From a bacterium (GTDB taxonomy: Bacteria; UBA8248), in the NCBI GenBank assembly GCA_022828125.1, contig JAJEJD010000024.1:62001-126000 (forward strand): 64,000 bases of DNA, written 5' to 3'. The notes beneath the pieces were generated by a model. The model saw nothing but the letters and a program-made list of their open reading frames with translations. It did not search any database and was not told where the DNA came from. Both the position numbers and the translations under genes were made by a program. Shown one piece after another: positions 15,440 through 24,141 of this stretch (positions within the stretch are counted from its first letter, which is position 1; each line of letters begins with the position of its first letter).

Positions 15440-18330
15440 CCCACCACCGCTTCTTCGAAATACTTCTTCAAGAAGCTACCCGTATGCGAGCGGGGGTTCT
15501 GCGCCACCTCCCCGGGCGTTCCCTCGGCGACGACGCGGCCTCCCCGCTCGCCTCCCTCGGGGCCCAGGTCGATCACCCACTCCGCGTTTCGGATGACGTC
15601 CATATTATGCTCGACGACGACCACCGTGTTCCCCAGCCCCACGAGGCGCGTGAGCACGTTCAGCAGCCGCTCCACGTCCTGAAAGTGCAGGCCCGTCGTC
15701 GGCTCGTCCATCAGGTACATCACGTCGCGGGGCGGCTTGGCGGCCAGCTGGCCCGCTATCTTCAGGCGCTGGGCTTCGCCGCCCGAGAGCGTGCTCACGG
15801 GCTGGCCGATCCGGAGGTAGTTGAGTCCTACGTCTCTCAGGATGAGCAGCTTGTTCAGCACCGAGGGCACGTGATCGAAAAAGAGGCTGGCTTCATCCAC
15901 CGTCAGGTTCAGCACGTCGTGGATGTTCTTGCCCTTGTACCGGATTTCCATGGCCTGGGGCTTGAAGCGCCTGCCCTCGCAGTCGGGGCAGCGGATGAAG
16001 ATATCGGCCATGAAGTGCATCTCAATCTTCTGGATGCCGCTCCCGGTGCAGGACTCGCACCGCCCCCCCGCCGTGTTGAACGAGAAATGTCCGGGGCCGT
16101 AGCCCATGTTCCGCGCCAGAGGGGTTTCGGCGAACAGGCGGCGGATCGCGTCGTAGGCTTTCAAGTACGTGATGGGGTTGCTCCGGGGGCTCTTGCCGAT
16201 GGGGCTCTGGTCGAGCAATACGACCGAATCGAGCTCCTCGAAGCCCTCTATGCGCTCGAAGCGGCCGATGGCGCCCTTGCCGTCGTGGAGGATGCGCGCC
16301 AGCGCCGGATAGAGCGTGTCGTGCACCAGCGTGCTCTTGCCCGAGCCGGAGACCCCCGTGACCGCCACCAGACGCCCCAGGGGAACGTGGAGGTCCACGT
16401 GTTTCAGGTTGTTCTCCTGCGCGCCCAGCAGGGAGAGGTAGGAGCAGCTGCCGTTATCCCCGCGCTTGATCTTCCGCGGGCTGATCTCGCGCTCGCCGTT
16501 CAGGAACTTCGCCGTCGCCGACCGCTCGCACCAGTCGAGCTCTTCTCTGGGACCGGAGAAAACCACCTCGCCGCCGCGCTCGCCCGCGCCGGGGCCCAAA
16601 TCCACGACGTGGTCCGCCTCGTCGATGACGTCGCGGTCGTGCTCGACCACGAGCAGGGTATTTCCCCGGTCGACCAGGTCCTTCAGGATGCTCACCAGGC
16701 GCGCGTTGTCCCTCGGATGCAGGCCGATGGTCGGCTCGTCCAGAATGTAGAGCGTGCCCGTGAGATGCGCGCCCAGCTGGTTCGCCAGGTTGATCCGCTG
16801 GTGCTCGCCCCCGCTCAGGGTCCTGGTCTCCCTGTCGAGCGTGAGGTATTCGAGGCCCACCTTGTGGAGAAAATCGAGGCGCTCGCGCACCTGCTTCAGG
16901 ACGTCGCCCGCGCGGGCGCCCTGATCCGCCGTGAGCGGCGGCGCCTCGAAGTATTTCCTGAGCTCGCTCACCGGCATGGCGCATATATCGGCGATGGTGC
17001 GGTCGCCCAGCTTGATCCAGAGCGCCTCGGGGCGCAGGCGCGTCCCGTTGCACGAGGCGCATTTCTGCAGGCTCTGGTAGCGCCTGATCAGCACCCGCAC
17101 CCAGACCTTGTACTTCCTGCGCTTCAGCCTCTCGAAGAACCGGTATACGCCCAGAAACGACCCTGAACCCTCGAAGACCAGCTTCTTCTGGTCTTCCGGC
17201 ATCTCCTGCCAAGGGGTGTGGATGTCGAGTCCCTCGTCCCTCGCGGCATCCTGGAGCTGTTCGCCGAAATAGCGGCGGTAGCGCGGCCGCGCCCAGGGCT
17301 CCACCGCCCCCTGGGCGAGCGTCTTCCGGGGTTCGGGGATGATGAGCGATTCATCGAAACTCAGCGTGTTGCCGAACCCCCCGCATTCCTGGCAGGCGCC
17401 GTTTGGGTTGTTGAAGCTGAACGTGTGCGGGACGGGTTCCTCGAACGTATGGCCGCAGCACTCGAGCCGCTGGCTGAAGCGAAGTCTCGGCCCGTCCACG
17501 ATCTGCACCTCGGCGACGCCGCCGCCTTCGCGAAACGCCGTCTCCAGCGATTCGCCCAGGCGCGCGCGGTTTCTCGCAGAGAGCTTGAGGCGATCCACCA
17601 CCACGCGGATCGCGCGATGGTTCCGCACGGCGGGCCTCTCTTCTGCCGGCTTTTTCTTCGGGGGACGGCCCCGCCTCTTCGCCTTGGGCGCAGGTTCAGT
17701 CTCTTCTTTCAGCCTCTCGAAAAGCTGTGGGCCGATGTTCACGATCTCATCGTCCACCATCACGCGGACGTAGCCCTGCGCCATGAGGGACTTGAGTTCC
17801 CCCTCCATATCCTCCGCGTCCATCTCTCCCATCGGGAAAAGTATGAACCCTCTCGCACCCTCATGGGCGCCCAGCAGGAGCGCCACCGTGCCGTCGACCG
17901 TGGCGGGCGCGACCTCGCTCCCGCAATCGGGGCAATGGATCTTCCCGGCCTTCGCGAAGAGCAGCCGCAGGTAGTCGTAAATCTCCGACGCCGTGCCCAC
18001 CGTGGAGCGCGAATGGTTCACCGGGTTGTACTGCTCGATGGCGATGGCGGGGCTGATGCCCTCGATGTAGTCCACGTCGGGCTTGTCCACGCGCTCCAGG
18101 AACTGCCGCGCGTAGGTGGAGAGGCTCTCCACGTAGCGCCGGTGGCCCTCGGCGTAAATGGTGTCGAAGGCGAGCGAGGACTTGCCCGAACCGCTCGGGC
18201 CGGTGACGACGATGAAGTGCTCCCTCGGGAGCTTGAGGGAGATGTCTTTCAGATTGTGCTCGCGCGCGCCCTCGACCCGGATGTCTTCCATCAGGGAGAC
18301 GGCGGGGGGCGTTTCGATTCGGGTACTCAT
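15436..18330 (-). CDS. uvrA: Excinuclease ABC subunit A
   Basis: A 964-residue UvrA, slightly longer than the usual 940. Two ABC modules are complete: Walker A at 44-51 (GPSGSGKS) and again in [15 protein letters not shown], with signature motifs [16 protein letters not shown] and [15 protein letters not shown]. Zinc-binding CxxC pairs occur in [32 protein letters not shown] and CPDCEGRR. An insertion at about residues 214-235, inside the UvrB-binding region, contains RRGRPPKKK, an AT-hook-like basic motif. It acts in nucleotide excision repair with UvrB and UvrC, neither of which is in the window. Confidence 0.97.
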   Translation of the reverse strand: MSTRIETPPAVSLMEDIRVEGAREHNLKDISLKLPREHFIVVTGPSGSGKSSLAFDTIYAEGHRRYVESLSTYARQFLERVDKPDVDYIEGISPAIAIEQYNPVNHSRSTVGTASEIYDYLRLLFAKAGKIHCPDCGSEVAPATVDGTVALLLGAHEGARGFILFPMGEMDAEDMEGELKSLMAQGYVRVMVDDEIVNIGPQLFERLKEETEPAPKAKRRGRPPKKKPAEERPAVRNHRAIRVVVDRLKLSARNRARLGESLETAFREGGGVAEVQIVDGPRLRFSQRLECCGHTFEEPVPHTFSFNNPNGACQECGGFGNTLSFDESLIIPEPRKTLAQGAVEPWARPRYRRYFGEQLQDAARDEGLDIHTPWQEMPEDQKKLVFEGSGSFLGVYRFFERLKRRKYKVWVRVLIRRYQSLQKCASCNGTRLRPEALWIKLGDRTIADICAMPVSELRKYFEAPPLTADQGARAGDVLKQVRERLDFLHKVGLEYLTLDRETRTLSGGEHQRINLANQLGAHLTGTLYILDEPTIGLHPRDNARLVSILKDLVDRGNTLLVVEHDRDVIDEADHVVDLGPGAGERGGEVVFSGPREELDWCERSATAKFLNGEREISPRKIKRGDNGSCSYLSLLGAQENNLKHVDLHVPLGRLVAVTGVSGSGKSTLVHDTLYPALARILHDGKGAIGRFERIEGFEELDSVVLLDQSPIGKSPRSNPITYLKAYDAIRRLFAETPLARNMGYGPGHFSFNTAGGRCESCTGSGIQKIEMHFMADIFIRCPDCEGRRFKPQAMEIRYKGKNIHDVLNLTVDEASLFFDHVPSVLNKLLILRDVGLNYLRIGQPVSTLSGGEAQRLKIAGQLAAKPPRDVMYLMDEPTTGLHFQDVERLLNVLTRLVGLGNTVVVVEHNMDVIRNAEWVIDLGPEGGERGGRVVAEGTPGEVAQNPRSHTGSFLKKYFEEAVVG
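17650..17676 (-). other. AT-hook-like insertion in UvrA
   Basis: These codons specify residues 219-227, RRGRPPKKK, matching the AT-hook core GRP flanked by basic residues. The surrounding segment (EEPTEP-like acidic residues, then KAKRR, then KPAEERPA) looks disordered. It lies between the first ATPase lobe and the UvrB-binding domain. An added minor-groove contact is inference. Confidence 0.6.
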
Positions 18331-18439
18331 TTCCTCGTGACGACTCTATGGGTGATGCGGGCGACAAACGAAACGATAACCCCTCAATATGATGCGGGGG
18401 GGAGGCATGTGTCAACGGGGGTGGGGCATTGGAGCAAGC

Positions 18440-18463
18440 AGGGACAGGTCGCGACCTGTCCCT
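18440..18463. repeat. 24-bp perfect palindrome (dispersed repeat family)
   Basis: AGGGACAGGTCG is followed immediately by its reverse complement. The half-site AGGGACAGG recurs in the clusters at 6665 and 25475, so this is a third copy, reduced to the core palindrome. It lies 27 bases past the stop of a dead SDR tail and between uvrA and the HicB-like gene. Confidence 0.75.
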
Positions 18464-18490
18464 ACCAGACCGCAAGACACCCTAACTCCC

Positions 18491-18541
18491 TCAAACCGCC
18501 TTGAACTTTCCCCCGTCTACCGCGATCACGCCGCCGGATGA
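18491..18541 (-). pseudogene. 3' remnant of a short-chain dehydrogenase (SDR) gene
   Basis: Reading the minus strand, the last 17 codons before a TGA at 18491 give SSGGVIAVDGGKFKAV, the exact style of an SDR C-terminus (compare YISGGVFAVDGGRLRAI in the intact SDR at 25682). Upstream of the serines nothing SDR-like is found; the frame runs into unrelated sequence. This is therefore the tail of a deleted gene. A 24-bp palindrome follows it closely. Confidence 0.7.
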
Positions 18542-18586
18542 CAGGATGAATAGGAAACGGTATTTTTGAAAGCAGGAGGACGAGTG

Positions 18587-18799
18587 ATGTTCAAGTACGA
18601 GATTATTCTCTACTGGAGCAACGCGGACGACGCTTTCGTAGCCGAAGTTCCGGAGCTTCCCGGCTGCGCCGCGCATGGCGATACCCAGGAAGACGCTCTC
18701 AAGAACATCAACCAGGCGATGGAACTCTGGATTGATACGGCGAAAGAAGCCGGCGACCCGATACCCGAACCCAAGGGCGAGCGTCTGATGCTGGCGTGA
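18587..18799 (+). CDS. HicB-like antitoxin-family protein, solitary
   Basis: A 70-residue protein with the HicB/UPF0150 partial RNase-H-like fold: EIILYWSNADDAFVAEVPEL is the first two strands, followed by PGCAAHGDTQEDALKNINQAMELWI, the hallmark helix, and a Pro-rich end (PIPEPKGERL). The start is fixed by a strong AGGAGGA six bases before ATG 18587. HicB normally neutralises a small HicA RNase encoded next to it. I find no HicA-like frame in 18331-18586 or 18800-18953. It also lacks a C-terminal DNA-binding domain. It may be an orphan antitoxin left by toxin loss, or a stand-alone protein of unknown role. Confidence 0.85.
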   Translation: MFKYEIILYWSNADDAFVAEVPELPGCAAHGDTQEDALKNINQAMELWIDTAKEAGDPIPEPKGERLMLA

Positions 18800-18858
18800 G
18801 GGTTTCCGGGCGGTTAAACACAACCTGACATTTGAATAACGGAAACAAGCACACCGCA

Positions 18859-18888
18859 CCGTCATTCCGGCGAAAGCCGGAATGACGG
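18859..18888. repeat. Perfect 13-bp hairpin with GAAA loop
   Basis: CCGTCATTCCGGC (18859-18871), GAAA, then GCCGGAATGACGG (18876-18888). Repeats of the CGTCATTCCGGCGAAAGCCGG type are common extragenic palindromes in many proteobacterial-like genomes. A partial match (GTCATTCCGGCC) occurs at 25627-25638. No U-run follows, but it could stop or slow transcription between hicB and the convergent hyuB end. Confidence 0.8.
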
Positions 18889-18953
18889 CGTAAACCACGA
18901 GAATGAGCGAATGAATCGGGGTGCTCACAACCCGATTGGCTGCTGACTTCGCC

Positions 18954-20987
18954 TCAGGCAGAATGCGTCGACTTGGGGCCCATCCCCTCGGTGATTTCAC
19001 GCACCCTGGCCTCGAGCCAGGATTCATCTATCGGCTCCGCTCCCGAGCGAGCCTCCTCGACAGCCCGCATCGCCTCGAAGCGCACATGCCGGCGAATGGC
19101 GGGGGGGATGCCCTCCGTGGCCCGGTTGACGGCCAACTGCAACTCATCCGGCCAGAACCGCTCGAACGCCTCCCGGGCGGCCCCGAACGAAAAGAGAGCC
19201 GCCTCGGAGCCGCCGCGTTCATCGGCAAGCAGCCGCCGTCGCTCGGCCGTTTCTTCTTCCAGGATTCGGCCAGCGCGGATGATCACGCCATAGACCTCCA
19301 CGGCGCTCTCTGAGGTAACCAGCCCGTCCTCGACGTCGCGCAGCACAAGCGCAGGGTCGCGCTCCCAAGGCGGGCCGAAGCCGCCGCCCCCGGCCGAGTG
19401 GACGTGGACGACGCCGCCGGCGGGAACATCGAGCACGTTTATCTTCTCAATCGGCTCGGGTTCCCCGCCGGGGGCTTGCAGGAACGCGCGTCCCGCCTCG
19501 CCCGGCCGGCCGTCTTCCCTGCCCCAGGGCTGAAAATGGAACCTCTCCAGCCCCCGGGCCGTCACCACCCCGCCGGGTACGAGAATCCGGAGGGAATAGT
19601 CCAGCCCGCACCCGCCGCGCAGCCGCCCCGCTCCCCCGGAATCGGGTTTCAGCCCGTAGCGCTCGACCAGGACGGGTATCTCAGTCTCCAAAACTTCTGT
19701 GGGGATGTTCCGGTAGAAGCCCGTGGTGAAATCGACTCCTTCGGTGCCGTCGTCGAAGGGCCGCGCCCCCGACCCGCCCACGAGAGGCTGGACGGTGCTC
19801 ACCAGGTTCGTCCCGGTGGTGAAATCAGGTGCGGACACCAGCATGATGGAACCCTGGCCGCAGCCCGCGGCCGGCATCCGCTCCCGCCAGGCGCGCGCCA
19901 GGGCGCCGAGAACGATATCGGCCACCTTGAAGAACGTGGCCTGTCTGGCGCCGCAGGGCGCGCCGGGCTCGGGGTTGAGGAGGGACCCACGCGGCGCGTT
20001 CACCTTGACGGGGCGGACAAGGCCCGAGTTGTACACCGTGTCCGGCTTGACGCTCCGCATGAAGTTGACCACGCCCATGACCAGGAGGTAGTGGCCGTCC
20101 ATGCTGTAGGAGGGGACGTTGAACGCCGCCGCCACCTGCGGGTCCGTGCCCTCGAAGTCGAGGAGCATCTCCTCGCCCCGAATCCTCAAGGTGAGGCGGA
20201 TGCGGACGTGGCGTCCCTCCGGCATCAGGTCCCCTTCCAGGTAGTCCCAGAACTCGTAGTCTCCATCGGGAACCTCCCGTATCAGCGAGCGGGCCTGGGC
20301 TTCCGCGTAATCCAGAACGTCGTCGAGCGCCGTCCGCAAGAGGTCCGCGCCGTACTTTTCGGCGAGGCCCGTGACGCGCAGTTCCGCGCGCTTGAGCGCC
20401 CCGAGCATCGCCAGCACGTCGCCCCGGTTCTTGTCCGGAATTCGGCAGTTCCGCAGGAATATCCGCAAGATGTCTTCCCGCATTTCGTCTTCGGCGACGA
20501 GCCGGGTCACCGGAATGACCACGCCTTCCTGATGCTGGTCGACGGCGGAAGGCGCGATGGATCCGGGCGCGAGCCCGCCCACGTCCGTGCAATGGATGAA
20601 GGCGACCGCGAAGCAGACGAGCTCGCCTTCGTGGTAGACGGGACGCCAGCAGAAGACGTCGAGCAGATGGGTGACCAGGCCCCTGCTCTGCTCCGGGTCG
20701 TTGGTGAACCAGACGTCGCCGGGCCGGTACGGCCCGCCGGCTTCGATCACGGCCCCGAACTTCTGGCCGACCCCTATCCAGAGCCCGATATCCACGGAGC
20801 AGGCCGCCACCTCTCCCTTGGGCGTCACCAGGGCGACGATGAAATCCTGGGTTTCCTTGACGAAGACGGTATGCCCGCAGCGGGTCAGCAGCTCGCCCAT
20901 CTCCTCCACGATCCCCTGGAACCGGCACCGGAGTATTTCCAGCAGGACGGGGTCGGAGTTCGTTCGGGGTGAAGAAGTTTCGCTCAT
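18954..20987 (-). CDS. hyuB: Hydantoinase B / oxoprolinase-type subunit
   Basis: A 677-residue protein of the HyuB/acetophenone-acetone carboxylase alpha family. Family features are DPVLLEILRCRFQGIVEEMG at the N-terminus, WFTNDPEQSRGLVTHLLDV, AFIHCTDVGGLAPGS, NVPSYSMDGHYLL and the Gly-rich PVLVERYGLKPDSGGAGRLR. With HyuA it forms an ATP-dependent amidohydrolase (hydantoin, 5-oxoproline) or a carboxylase; the substrate is unresolved. The stretch HSAGGGGFGPPWERD near the C-terminus is also conserved. Its ATG overlaps the hyuA stop (ATGA), indicating translational coupling and a heteromeric product. Confidence 0.9.
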   Translation of the reverse strand: MSETSSPRTNSDPVLLEILRCRFQGIVEEMGELLTRCGHTVFVKETQDFIVALVTPKGEVAACSVDIGLWIGVGQKFGAVIEAGGPYRPGDVWFTNDPEQSRGLVTHLLDVFCWRPVYHEGELVCFAVAFIHCTDVGGLAPGSIAPSAVDQHQEGVVIPVTRLVAEDEMREDILRIFLRNCRIPDKNRGDVLAMLGALKRAELRVTGLAEKYGADLLRTALDDVLDYAEAQARSLIREVPDGDYEFWDYLEGDLMPEGRHVRIRLTLRIRGEEMLLDFEGTDPQVAAAFNVPSYSMDGHYLLVMGVVNFMRSVKPDTVYNSGLVRPVKVNAPRGSLLNPEPGAPCGARQATFFKVADIVLGALARAWRERMPAAGCGQGSIMLVSAPDFTTGTNLVSTVQPLVGGSGARPFDDGTEGVDFTTGFYRNIPTEVLETEIPVLVERYGLKPDSGGAGRLRGGCGLDYSLRILVPGGVVTARGLERFHFQPWGREDGRPGEAGRAFLQAPGGEPEPIEKINVLDVPAGGVVHVHSAGGGGFGPPWERDPALVLRDVEDGLVTSESAVEVYGVIIRAGRILEEETAERRRLLADERGGSEAALFSFGAAREAFERFWPDELQLAVNRATEGIPPAIRRHVRFEAMRAVEEARSGAEPIDESWLEARVREITEGMGPKSTHSA

Positions 20988-23008
20988 CCGGCCGCCTCCG
21001 CGTGCAGGTTGCCCGACGGGTCGGCCCGGAAGTCGAACCCGGGCGTAACGAAAACGGTCGTGTCGTACTGAAGGAGTACGGCGGGGCCGGAGAGCCGGAG
21101 GCCGGCGGGAATTTGCGCTCTTTGGTAGACGGGAACCGAGAGCCGGCTCCCCTGATGCGTCACCTCGCGGGTCTCCACGGGCGCCGGTCGATCCGATTCG
21201 CTGAGCGAAGAGGAAGAAACGGCGGCGCCGACCACCGGGTTCGGCGCCCTGGCGAGCATTCGTATCTGCAGCACCTCGATCTCGCTCCCGGGGTCGCGGT
21301 AGCCGAAAGTCTCCTCATATCTCTGGTGGAAGGTTTCCTGATAATCCCCGTTCCCGGTCAATCCGACCATGATCTCGAACGATTGCCCCTTGTAGCGCAT
21401 ATCCGCGCTCCGCTCGAACGCCGCCGACCCGGTTTCCAAGCCCTGCTCGGTGAGCCACCTCCGGGCGGTCTCCTCCATCTCCGAGAACATCTCTTCCATC
21501 CCCTCCACATCCGAGGTGTCGGTGAGGACGCTGCGGACGAAATCCATCTGCACGTCCGCCACGGCCGCTCCCACCGCGCACATCGCGCCCGGCGCAGGGG
21601 GGATGACGAGCCTTCGGATGCCGGCTTCCGCCGCCAGCAGGAAGGCGTGGGTGGGCCCGGCGCCCCCGAAGGCCTGGAGGCTGAATTCGCGGTGGTCGAC
21701 GCCGTAGCGCGCGATCATCGGCAGGAACGAGGCGACCATGTTCGCCGTCGCGACCCGCAGGACGGCTTCGGCCGCCCGGGTCGTCTCCACGCCCAGGGCC
21801 TCGCCCAGTCCGCCTATGGCCTCTTCCGCCTGCGCCCGCGAAAGCTTCATCCGGCCGCCCAGCAGGTCGTTCTCGCCCAGTATGCCCGTTACGAGGTAGG
21901 CGTCCGTGACGGTCGGCTCCCGGCCTCCGCGTCCGTAGCACGCCGGTCCCGGATCGGCCCCCGCCGAGCGGGGGCCCACCTTCAGAACACCGTGCGGGTC
22001 GACCCACGCAATCGATCCACCACCCGCGCCGATGGTCTCGATGGCGACGGCCGGAACGAATAGCGGAAAATCCCCGATCGTGCTCTCCACGCTCACGCGG
22101 GGCCGGCCGTCGATGAGGGACATGTCAGCGCTGGTCCCTCCCATATCCAAAGTGAAGAGCTTCGCCTCGCCGGATTCCCGGACGGACTTGGCCGCCGCCA
22201 TCACACCCGAAGCGGGCCCCGAGAACATCGTGCGCACGGGAATCCGCGCCGCCTCGTCGATGGAGACCGTCCCGCCGTTGGACTGGGTGATCAGGATCGG
22301 GCAGCCGACGCCCATCGCCCGCAGGCCCTCCTCCAGCCGCCGGTAGTAGGAGCGCATGGTGGAGCCGACGTAGGCGTTCATCACGCAGACGAGCGTCCGC
22401 TCGTATTCGCGCTGCTGGGGCCACGTCTCCCACGACGCGCAGACGAAGAGCTCGGGCCAGCGTTCGGCGATGACCGCCCGGGCCGCTTGCTCATGGACCG
22501 GATTGACGCAGGAGTGCAGAAAGCTGACGGCCACCGCCGTGACGCCCGCACCCAGGAGTTCCCCGACCCCTCTCAACACAGAATCCGGCTCGAGCGGGCG
22601 CAGGACGCTCCCGTCCGCGCCGACGCGCTCCCTCACCTCCCGGACGTGGGCGCGGCGGACGAGCGGCACGGGTCTGGCCGCTTCAAAGCTGGGCGCATCG
22701 GGAAGCCGGGTCCGGCGGAGTTCCAGGACGTCGCGGAATCCTTGCGTCGTCAGAAGCCCGGTCGTCTCGCCCGTGCGCTGAATGATCGTGTTGACCGCAA
22801 GCGTAGAGCCCGCGCCGAAGTAGACGATGTCCTCGGGGTCGAGGCCTTCGCCACGGAGTCCCTCCCGCACGCCTTCCAGCACGCCGGAAACCGGCTCACC
22901 GACAGACGTGGGGACCTTGTAGACGCCCGTCCGGCCCGTGGATTCCTCCACCAGGGCCACGTCCGTAAAGGTGCCTCCGACGTCCACGCCGATCCGCCAG
23001 CCGCTCAA
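20984..23008 (-). CDS. hyuA: Hydantoinase A / oxoprolinase-type subunit
   Basis: A 674-residue ASKHA-fold protein. The N-terminus RIGVDVGGTFTDVALVEEST is the phosphate-1 motif of this ATPase family. FTLDMGGTSADMSLIDGRP is the second nucleotide motif, and FGGAGPTHAFLLAAEAGIRRLVIPP is also typical. It belongs with the hyuB gene downstream, whose start overlaps its stop by 4 bases. Together they probably cleave or carboxylate a small cyclic amide or ketone using ATP. No racemase, transporter or acetone-carboxylase gamma gene is adjacent, so no specific substrate is offered. Confidence 0.92.
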   Translation of the reverse strand: MSGWRIGVDVGGTFTDVALVEESTGRTGVYKVPTSVGEPVSGVLEGVREGLRGEGLDPEDIVYFGAGSTLAVNTIIQRTGETTGLLTTQGFRDVLELRRTRLPDAPSFEAARPVPLVRRAHVREVRERVGADGSVLRPLEPDSVLRGVGELLGAGVTAVAVSFLHSCVNPVHEQAARAVIAERWPELFVCASWETWPQQREYERTLVCVMNAYVGSTMRSYYRRLEEGLRAMGVGCPILITQSNGGTVSIDEAARIPVRTMFSGPASGVMAAAKSVRESGEAKLFTLDMGGTSADMSLIDGRPRVSVESTIGDFPLFVPAVAIETIGAGGGSIAWVDPHGVLKVGPRSAGADPGPACYGRGGREPTVTDAYLVTGILGENDLLGGRMKLSRAQAEEAIGGLGEALGVETTRAAEAVLRVATANMVASFLPMIARYGVDHREFSLQAFGGAGPTHAFLLAAEAGIRRLVIPPAPGAMCAVGAAVADVQMDFVRSVLTDTSDVEGMEEMFSEMEETARRWLTEQGLETGSAAFERSADMRYKGQSFEIMVGLTGNGDYQETFHQRYEETFGYRDPGSEIEVLQIRMLARAPNPVVGAAVSSSSLSESDRPAPVETREVTHQGSRLSVPVYQRAQIPAGLRLSGPAVLLQYDTTVFVTPGFDFRADPSGNLHAEAAG

Positions 23009-23286
23009 TGGCGTCTCCCTTCTGCGTCATGGCCGAGACCCCCCCGGATTCGGGCCGTTCGTCCGGCCTTTCCGGGCAATCCCGATTGCCTGCCTGATCA
23101 GTAGCGGCAGTATATTCCATGCGCGAGGCGGGAGAAAGATGGGGCGCATTCGTTTCAGGGGGAGACATCAATTGATCACTGATGCGAATGCGCGGGGAAG
23201 CAAGTGTTATCGGGGTGAGGGTGTTTGGACTGGTGCTAGAGTTGGAAGATTGCAAATAGAGACAAATCTCGACCTGTACTGACGGC

Positions 23287-24141
23287 TCATCTCAAACCTA
23301 GTTCTTTGAGCCATGCGTCGACTTGTCCGAAAGCGTCCTGTTGCCATTGGTCCGCAGTGCGATCACCGAGCGCGTTGGAACCTTCCACGAATTGCCGCAC
23401 GCTGGTCGGACCGAAATCATTCATGTCGCGGAATTTTTCCGAGAGCAACCGATAGCCTTCTTGCGCCGAATCGACTTCAAGAAGCGGCTTCGTTGCTTCG
23501 ACGAGAGCGTCCAGCCCGCCTGAAAAGTTGCGGACGGAGAAATAGATGTCATAGGCGTCTTTTTGTTTCAAACGATTGGCGATGGCGTATCCTTTCATGG
23601 CCAACAGCGCCGGGGTCGACGCCACGGGAATATGCACGCGATTGCGCCCACCGCCGGGCATTTCACCCTCGATGAGGACCATCTCGTAGAATTTAAGCGC
23701 GAGATCGGCGCCGTCGGCGCGCTGAACGGCGAACTCCTCGACAAGCGGCGGGATGTTCTTCGCTATCTCGACTTCGCGCGGCATGAGAAAGTCCACATCG
23801 ACGGGAATGTCAGACCCACCGCGCGCAGGCACGGAGCGCACGAGCTGAAAGCGAGGTGAATTGTCCCGTTGATCATAACCTTGCGCTTGAAGGGACTCTA
23901 CGAGCCGGGCGTATTCCCCATCGCCCAGGGCCTCGGCGTCGAGACACAGATCTACGTCCAAGGTGCCGACATGGGACATTTCAGATTCGCTCGGCAACAG
24001 CCAGGGAACGACGCCCCCGATCACCACGAACTTGCCCTGGAAACTGCCCAGGATCTGTCCGATCTCGATCAATACGGATTTGACCGCCGCAGTGGAACGA
24101 AAATCATAGTCATGGGCAAACCGCTGTTCTATTCCAGCCAC
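23287..24141 (-). CDS. Nucleotidyltransferase-fold protein, toxin candidate of an AbiE-like pair
   Basis: A 284-residue protein with a polymerase-beta-type nucleotidyltransferase core. FVVIGGVVPWLL (residues 38-49) is the GG motif, HVGTLDVDLCLD carries the two metal-binding Asp (62 and 64), and PVDVDFL supplies a third acidic strand. The later STPALLAMKGYAIANRLKQKDAYD segment has the Lys and the KDxxD pattern of AbiEii/COG4849-type proteins. AbiEii-type toxins transfer nucleotides to tRNA or other targets. The start overlaps the end of the upstream regulator-like gene by 13 bases, so both are made together. Base composition is visibly lower in GC than the flanking hyu and SDR genes, which suggests transfer. 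Confidence 0.8.
   Translation of the reverse strand: MAGIEQRFAHDYDFRSTAAVKSVLIEIGQILGSFQGKFVVIGGVVPWLLPSESEMSHVGTLDVDLCLDAEALGDGEYARLVESLQAQGYDQRDNSPRFQLVRSVPARGGSDIPVDVDFLMPREVEIAKNIPPLVEEFAVQRADGADLALKFYEMVLIEGEMPGGGRNRVHIPVASTPALLAMKGYAIANRLKQKDAYDIYFSVRNFSGGLDALVEATKPLLEVDSAQEGYRLLSEKFRDMNDFGPTSVRQFVEGSNALGDRTADQWQQDAFGQVDAWLKELGLR

Noticed and set aside
15484-17166. 560-codon open frame on the plus strand
   Set aside because: Antisense to uvrA; Arg/His/Ala/Val-rich with no motif. Long shadows are expected opposite GC-rich coding DNA.
18331-18586. HicA toxin gene upstream of the HicB-like gene
   Set aside because: No frame in this interval has the dsRBD-like HicA pattern; it holds a palindrome and an SDR tail instead.
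19398-20972. 524-codon open frame on the plus strand
   Set aside because: Lies wholly opposite hyuB; no ribosome site and no recognisable domain.
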